This document shows positions 61,251 through 64,000 of a stretch of DNA of 64,000 nt, piece by piece (the stretch's first letter is position 1; the number at the start of each line of letters is the position of its first letter). The notes below the pieces were generated by a model. The model was not told where the DNA came from. It was given only the letters and a program-made list of their open reading frames with translations, and did not search any database. Origin of the DNA: Acetobacter aceti (lineage in GTDB: Bacteria > Pseudomonadota > Alphaproteobacteria > Acetobacterales > Acetobacteraceae); the NCBI RefSeq assembly GCF_002005445.1, contig NZ_CP014692.1, positions 806,001 through 870,000 of the forward strand. Direction: 5' to 3'. The translations under genes were made by a program, and so were the position numbers.

Positions 61251-62267
61251 TCAGGCCGCCTGCAGGGGCGCTGATGTCAGCTTTGTGGCTGGATTGACCT
61301 CGCGCCATGCGGATCTGTCGGCAAACAGGGTGCGCAATAACTGATTATTGAGGTGATGGCCTGATTTGTAGCCCGTGAAGCTGCCCCGGATGTACGCGCC
61401 GGCAAGAAAAAGATCACCCACGGCATCCAGCATCTTATGCCGCACAAATTCGTCCTTCGCCCGCAGACCGGTCGGGTTCAGGATTTTTTCTTCATCCACA
61501 ACCACGGCGTTGTCCAGTGATCCGCCAAGCGCCAGCCCGGCGGCCTGAAGCGCCGCGATTTCACGATGATTGGTAAAGGTCCGCGAGAACGCCAGCTCCC
61601 TGCGAAACGATGCTTCGGTGAATGTCAGGGCCAGCGTCTGTCTACCAATGGCGGACGCTGGAAAATCGATGGTCATCGAGAGGGGCATATCCACCGCGTC
61701 GGAAGGCTTCAGTTCGGTAAAAGCGCCCGCTTCCTCAACCCGAACGGTTTTCAGCACTTCTATCTCGCGTCGTGGCGCATCAAGCCGCACCCGCCCGGCG
61801 CAATCAATGAGAAAAAGGAAGTCAGCGGAAGAGCCGTCCAGCACAGGCACTTCGGGACCATCCAGATAGACATGCGCGTTATGGATGCCATTGCCGCAGA
61901 GGGCCGACATCAGGTGTTCAATGGTGGCGACGCGGTTCCGCTTATCCGCACGCTCGCCGATGACAGTGCTCAGTCTTGTATCGACAACATGATCATAGAC
62001 AGCGGGAATGGCCGCTGCGCCCGGAATATCTGTCCGATGGAAGATAATACCCGTGTCGGCTCTGGCCGGCTCCATCCGCAGAGTAATCTTACGTCCTGTA
62101 TGCAGACCGGTACCGACGCATTTTATGGGGGAGCGAAGGGTATTCTGACGCACTGGCACGACCGCTTTTGATAGTTTTCGGTGGATGCTGAATGTCTGTG
62201 TAGTCGATGAAAAGACCTCATCATCCCTTTCGACCAGTGCGGTGGGATCAGGACTGAAGCTTTCCAT
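61251..62267 (-). CDS. lpxC: UDP-3-O-acyl-N-acetylglucosamine deacetylase LpxC
   Basis: Committed step of lipid A synthesis, a zinc deacetylase. The 338-residue protein shows the zinc and active-site blocks TIEHLMSAL, HKMLDAVGDLFLAG and GHHLNNQLLRTLF, with the substrate region KCVGTGLHTGRKITL near the start and GPEVPVLDGSSADF. An N-terminal extension of about 45 residues precedes the conserved start. It lies between ftsZ and bamD, the usual ftsZ-lpxC link at the end of the cell-division cluster. Confidence 0.97.
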   Translation of the reverse strand: MESFSPDPTALVERDDEVFSSTTQTFSIHRKLSKAVVPVRQNTLRSPIKCVGTGLHTGRKITLRMEPARADTGIIFHRTDIPGAAAIPAVYDHVVDTRLSTVIGERADKRNRVATIEHLMSALCGNGIHNAHVYLDGPEVPVLDGSSADFLFLIDCAGRVRLDAPRREIEVLKTVRVEEAGAFTELKPSDAVDMPLSMTIDFPASAIGRQTLALTFTEASFRRELAFSRTFTNHREIAALQAAGLALGGSLDNAVVVDEEKILNPTGLRAKDEFVRHKMLDAVGDLFLAGAYIRGSFTGYKSGHHLNNQLLRTLFADRSAWREVNPATKLTSAPLQAA

Positions 62268-62439
62268 TGATATATCTCTCGGTCTGACTGGGGTTCTTGG
62301 AACCTGTATTTTGATGCTTACAATACGCTGGACGCGTAATGGTTCCAGTCAATGTTTATTGCGTCGTATTACCGGCGGAAAAAAGATCTTCATCAGGGGG
62401 CGGTAGGGCAGTCCCCGCGTAAAAAAGATGTTTTGCGAC

Positions 62440-62474
62440 AAAAGAAAACCGGGGTCTTCAGGGACCCCGGTTTT
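62440..62474 (-). terminator. Rho-independent terminator of ftsZ
   Basis: Perfect 12-base stem AAAACCGGGGTC/GACCCCGGTTTT with a 6-base loop. On the minus strand it is followed by CTTTTG after the T4 of the stem. It lies 29 bases after the ftsZ stop, before lpxC. Confidence 0.9.
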
Positions 62475-62503
62475 CTGCGCTGTGATGGTCAAAGATGGAC
62501 CGA

Positions 62504-64000
62504 TCAGGAAGGACGACGCATGAACGCCGGAATGTCCAGGCCGCCGTCGTCGCTCTGTGCGGGGCGCACGGTCGGGCCTTCCTGCTGCTCGCTACGCTGC
62601 TGGGCCGGCGTAACCTGCGGCGCATGTTCCTGTCTTGTCTCACGAGGCTCCGCGGCAGGCCGGCGCAGCACGCCGGTCATGAGACCGAACAGACTGTTAC
62701 GTGCCGGAGCGGGTTCAGGAGCACGGGGAGCAGGCGCAGGTGAGCGCGTGTTAGTGGTGAACAGCCCGTCTCTTGGAGAAGCAGCGCGAGGCGCGGCATG
62801 AGCCTGCGTCGGCTGACCCGGTGCAGGCTGCTGGTTGAAGTTCGGTGTCTGGCGCGGAGGCTGTCCAGCCGGAACGCCGTTCGGATGGCCGGCTGGCTGT
62901 GCATTACGTGCAGCCTGCATGCCGCCACCAAACATCGGAGGCTGGCCGACTGCGTGCTGGGTGTTCTGGGTAGCAGCAGCCGCCTGTCCTTCTTCCTGCT
63001 GCTGTGCCGCCGCCTGCTCTTCGGCTTCCTGCTGGGCCTTGGAAGAGGGCATGTCGATACCGGTGGCCACAACGGAGACGCGGATCTTGCCGTCCAGATC
63101 CGGATCGATCGCGGAACCGAAGATGATGTTGGCGTCTTCGGCCACTTCTTCGCGGATACGGTTGGCGGCCTGATCGACCTCGAACAGCGTCAGGTCATCA
63201 CCACCGGTGATGTTGATCAGCAGTCCGCGTGCGCCAGCCATGGAAGTGTCTTCGAGCAGCGGGTTCGAAATCGCGGCTTCTGCGGCGAGACGGGCGCGAT
63301 CTTCGCCTTCGGCTTCACCCGTTCCCATCATGGCTTTGCCCATTTCCGCCATGACGGTGCGGATATCGGCAAAGTCGAGATTCACGAGGCCCGGAGCCAC
63401 CATCAGATCGGTCACGCCACGCACGCCCATGTAGAGGACATTGTCGGCCATCTTGAACGCATCCTTGTAGGTGGTGCGTTCATTCGCCATGCGGAAAAGA
63501 TTCTGGTTGGGAATGACGATCAGCGTGTCGACATACTGCTGAAGCTCGGCGATGCCCTCCTCCGCAGCCTTGGCGCGACGCGGTCCTTCGAAACTGAACG
63601 GCTTTGTCACCACACCGACAGTCAGAATGCCACGCTCACGCGCCATGCGCGCCACGATCGGCGCGGCGCCAGTGCCTGTGCCACCACCCATGCCCGCCGT
63701 CACGAAGACCATGTGCGAGCCTTCAAGGTGACGGGAAAGTTCGTCTGCCGCCTCTTCCGCCGCCGCCCGTCCGATTTCCGGTTTTGCACCCGCGCCCAGA
63801 CCCTGCGTCAGATGCGGACCAAGCTGAATACGACGATCAGCCCGACTGCTGGAGAGCTGCTGGGCATCCGTGTTGGCAACCACGAATTCCACACCTTTCA
63901 GATCGGCGAGAATCATGTTGTCCACGGCGTTCGTACCACCACCCCCCACACCGATAACCGTGATCTTCGGTGAGAAATCTGCATGGTGCTGCGGGGGAAC
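62504..64000 (-). CDS. ftsZ: Cell division protein FtsZ (5' end outside window)
   Basis: Tubulin-like GTPase that forms the division ring. 498 residues are visible; the N-terminus continues beyond the right edge. The open frame starts upstream with [21 protein letters not shown]. The GTP signature [13 protein letters not shown], the T7 loop region with [11 protein letters not shown], and STVVATGID-like FtsZ core blocks are present. A long Pro/Gln/Ala-rich linker (about residues 335-470 of the visible part) precedes the conserved C-terminal peptide [12 protein letters not shown] that binds FtsA and ZipA-type partners. The extended linker is typical of alphaproteobacteria. Confidence 0.97.
   Translation of the reverse strand, partial: VPPQHHADFSPKITVIGVGGGGTNAVDNMILADLKGVEFVVANTDAQQLSSSRADRRIQLGPHLTQGLGAGAKPEIGRAAAEEAADELSRHLEGSHMVFVTAGMGGGTGTGAAPIVARMARERGILTVGVVTKPFSFEGPRRAKAAEEGIAELQQYVDTLIVIPNQNLFRMANERTTYKDAFKMADNVLYMGVRGVTDLMVAPGLVNLDFADIRTVMAEMGKAMMGTGEAEGEDRARLAAEAAISNPLLEDTSMAGARGLLINITGGDDLTLFEVDQAANRIREEVAEDANIIFGSAIDPDLDGKIRVSVVATGIDMPSSKAQQEAEEQAAAQQQEEGQAAAATQNTQHAVGQPPMFGGGMQAARNAQPAGHPNGVPAGQPPRQTPNFNQQPAPGQPTQAHAAPRAASPRDGLFTTNTRSPAPAPRAPEPAPARNSLFGLMTGVLRRPAAEPRETRQEHAPQVTPAQQRSEQQEGPTVRPAQSDDGGLDIPAFMRRPS

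Noticed and set aside
62798..63973. Open frame antisense to ftsZ (about 390 codons)
   Set aside because: Shadow of ftsZ; no motif and no start signal.

Overview
The window looks like chromosomal DNA of a motile alphaproteobacterium, most likely an acetic acid bacterium (Acetobacteraceae). Three things point there: the linked order rnd-kdsD-lptC-lptA-lptB-rpoN-hpf; the flagellar order fliF-fliG-fliH-fliN-flbD-flhA with an FlbD-type regulator; and the set of class II DAHP synthase, pyruvate phosphate dikinase and ftsZ-lpxC-bamD-recN-ligA. The genus cannot be fixed from sequence alone. Almost all genes are housekeeping. I see no insertion sequence, CRISPR array or prophage.

Layout. 1-1112 (minus): a truncated Tat-type lipoprotein of the beta-lactamase family, and NAD kinase. 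1435-9635 (plus): a flagellar basal-body, export and regulator operon, partly AT-rich, preceded by a palindrome and a fliF start region with an in-frame stop. 9721-17763 (minus): ribosome hibernation factor, sigma-54, the LPS transport genes lptB/A/C, KdsD, an RNase D and an unidentified membrane protein. 18047-18133: tRNA-Leu(CAG). 18385-25605 (plus): an NDUFA9-like protein and glutamate synthase gltD-gltB with a clear terminator. 25790-28520: a decayed aldo/keto reductase and a GH20 hexosaminidase. 28613-35521 (mostly minus): an unusual multidomain exported protein, def-fmt-truA, an AI-2E-type permease and small exported proteins.

35727-38804: AlkB, a membrane-anchored protein and an M32 carboxypeptidase. 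39164-44296: an AraC regulator divergent from a class III aminotransferase, an APH-fold kinase and an APC permease. This looks like a dedicated uptake and breakdown module for an amino compound. 44490-48555: a cobalamin riboswitch in front of a siderophore-type TonB receptor and a PepSY membrane protein. 48787-55879: class II DAHP synthase, nicotinate phosphoribosyltransferase behind a 10-codon overlapping leader ORF, a small acidic protein, and PPDK with its regulatory protein. 56091-64000 (minus): ligA, recN, bamD, lpxC and the 5'-truncated ftsZ.

How parts connect. FlbD is a sigma-54 activator and rpoN lies just beyond the convergent end of the flagellar operon. KdsD (Kdo precursor), LptABC (LPS export), LpxC (lipid A) and BamD all build the outer membrane. 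PPDK makes the phosphoenolpyruvate that DAHP synthase consumes, and NAPRT and NadK supply NAD and NADP. The most promising items for follow-up are the kinase/aminotransferase/permease module, the B12-switched receptor-PepSY pair, the two short leader ORFs in front of fliF and the NAPRT gene, and the 631-residue protein ending in a superinfection-immunity-like membrane domain.
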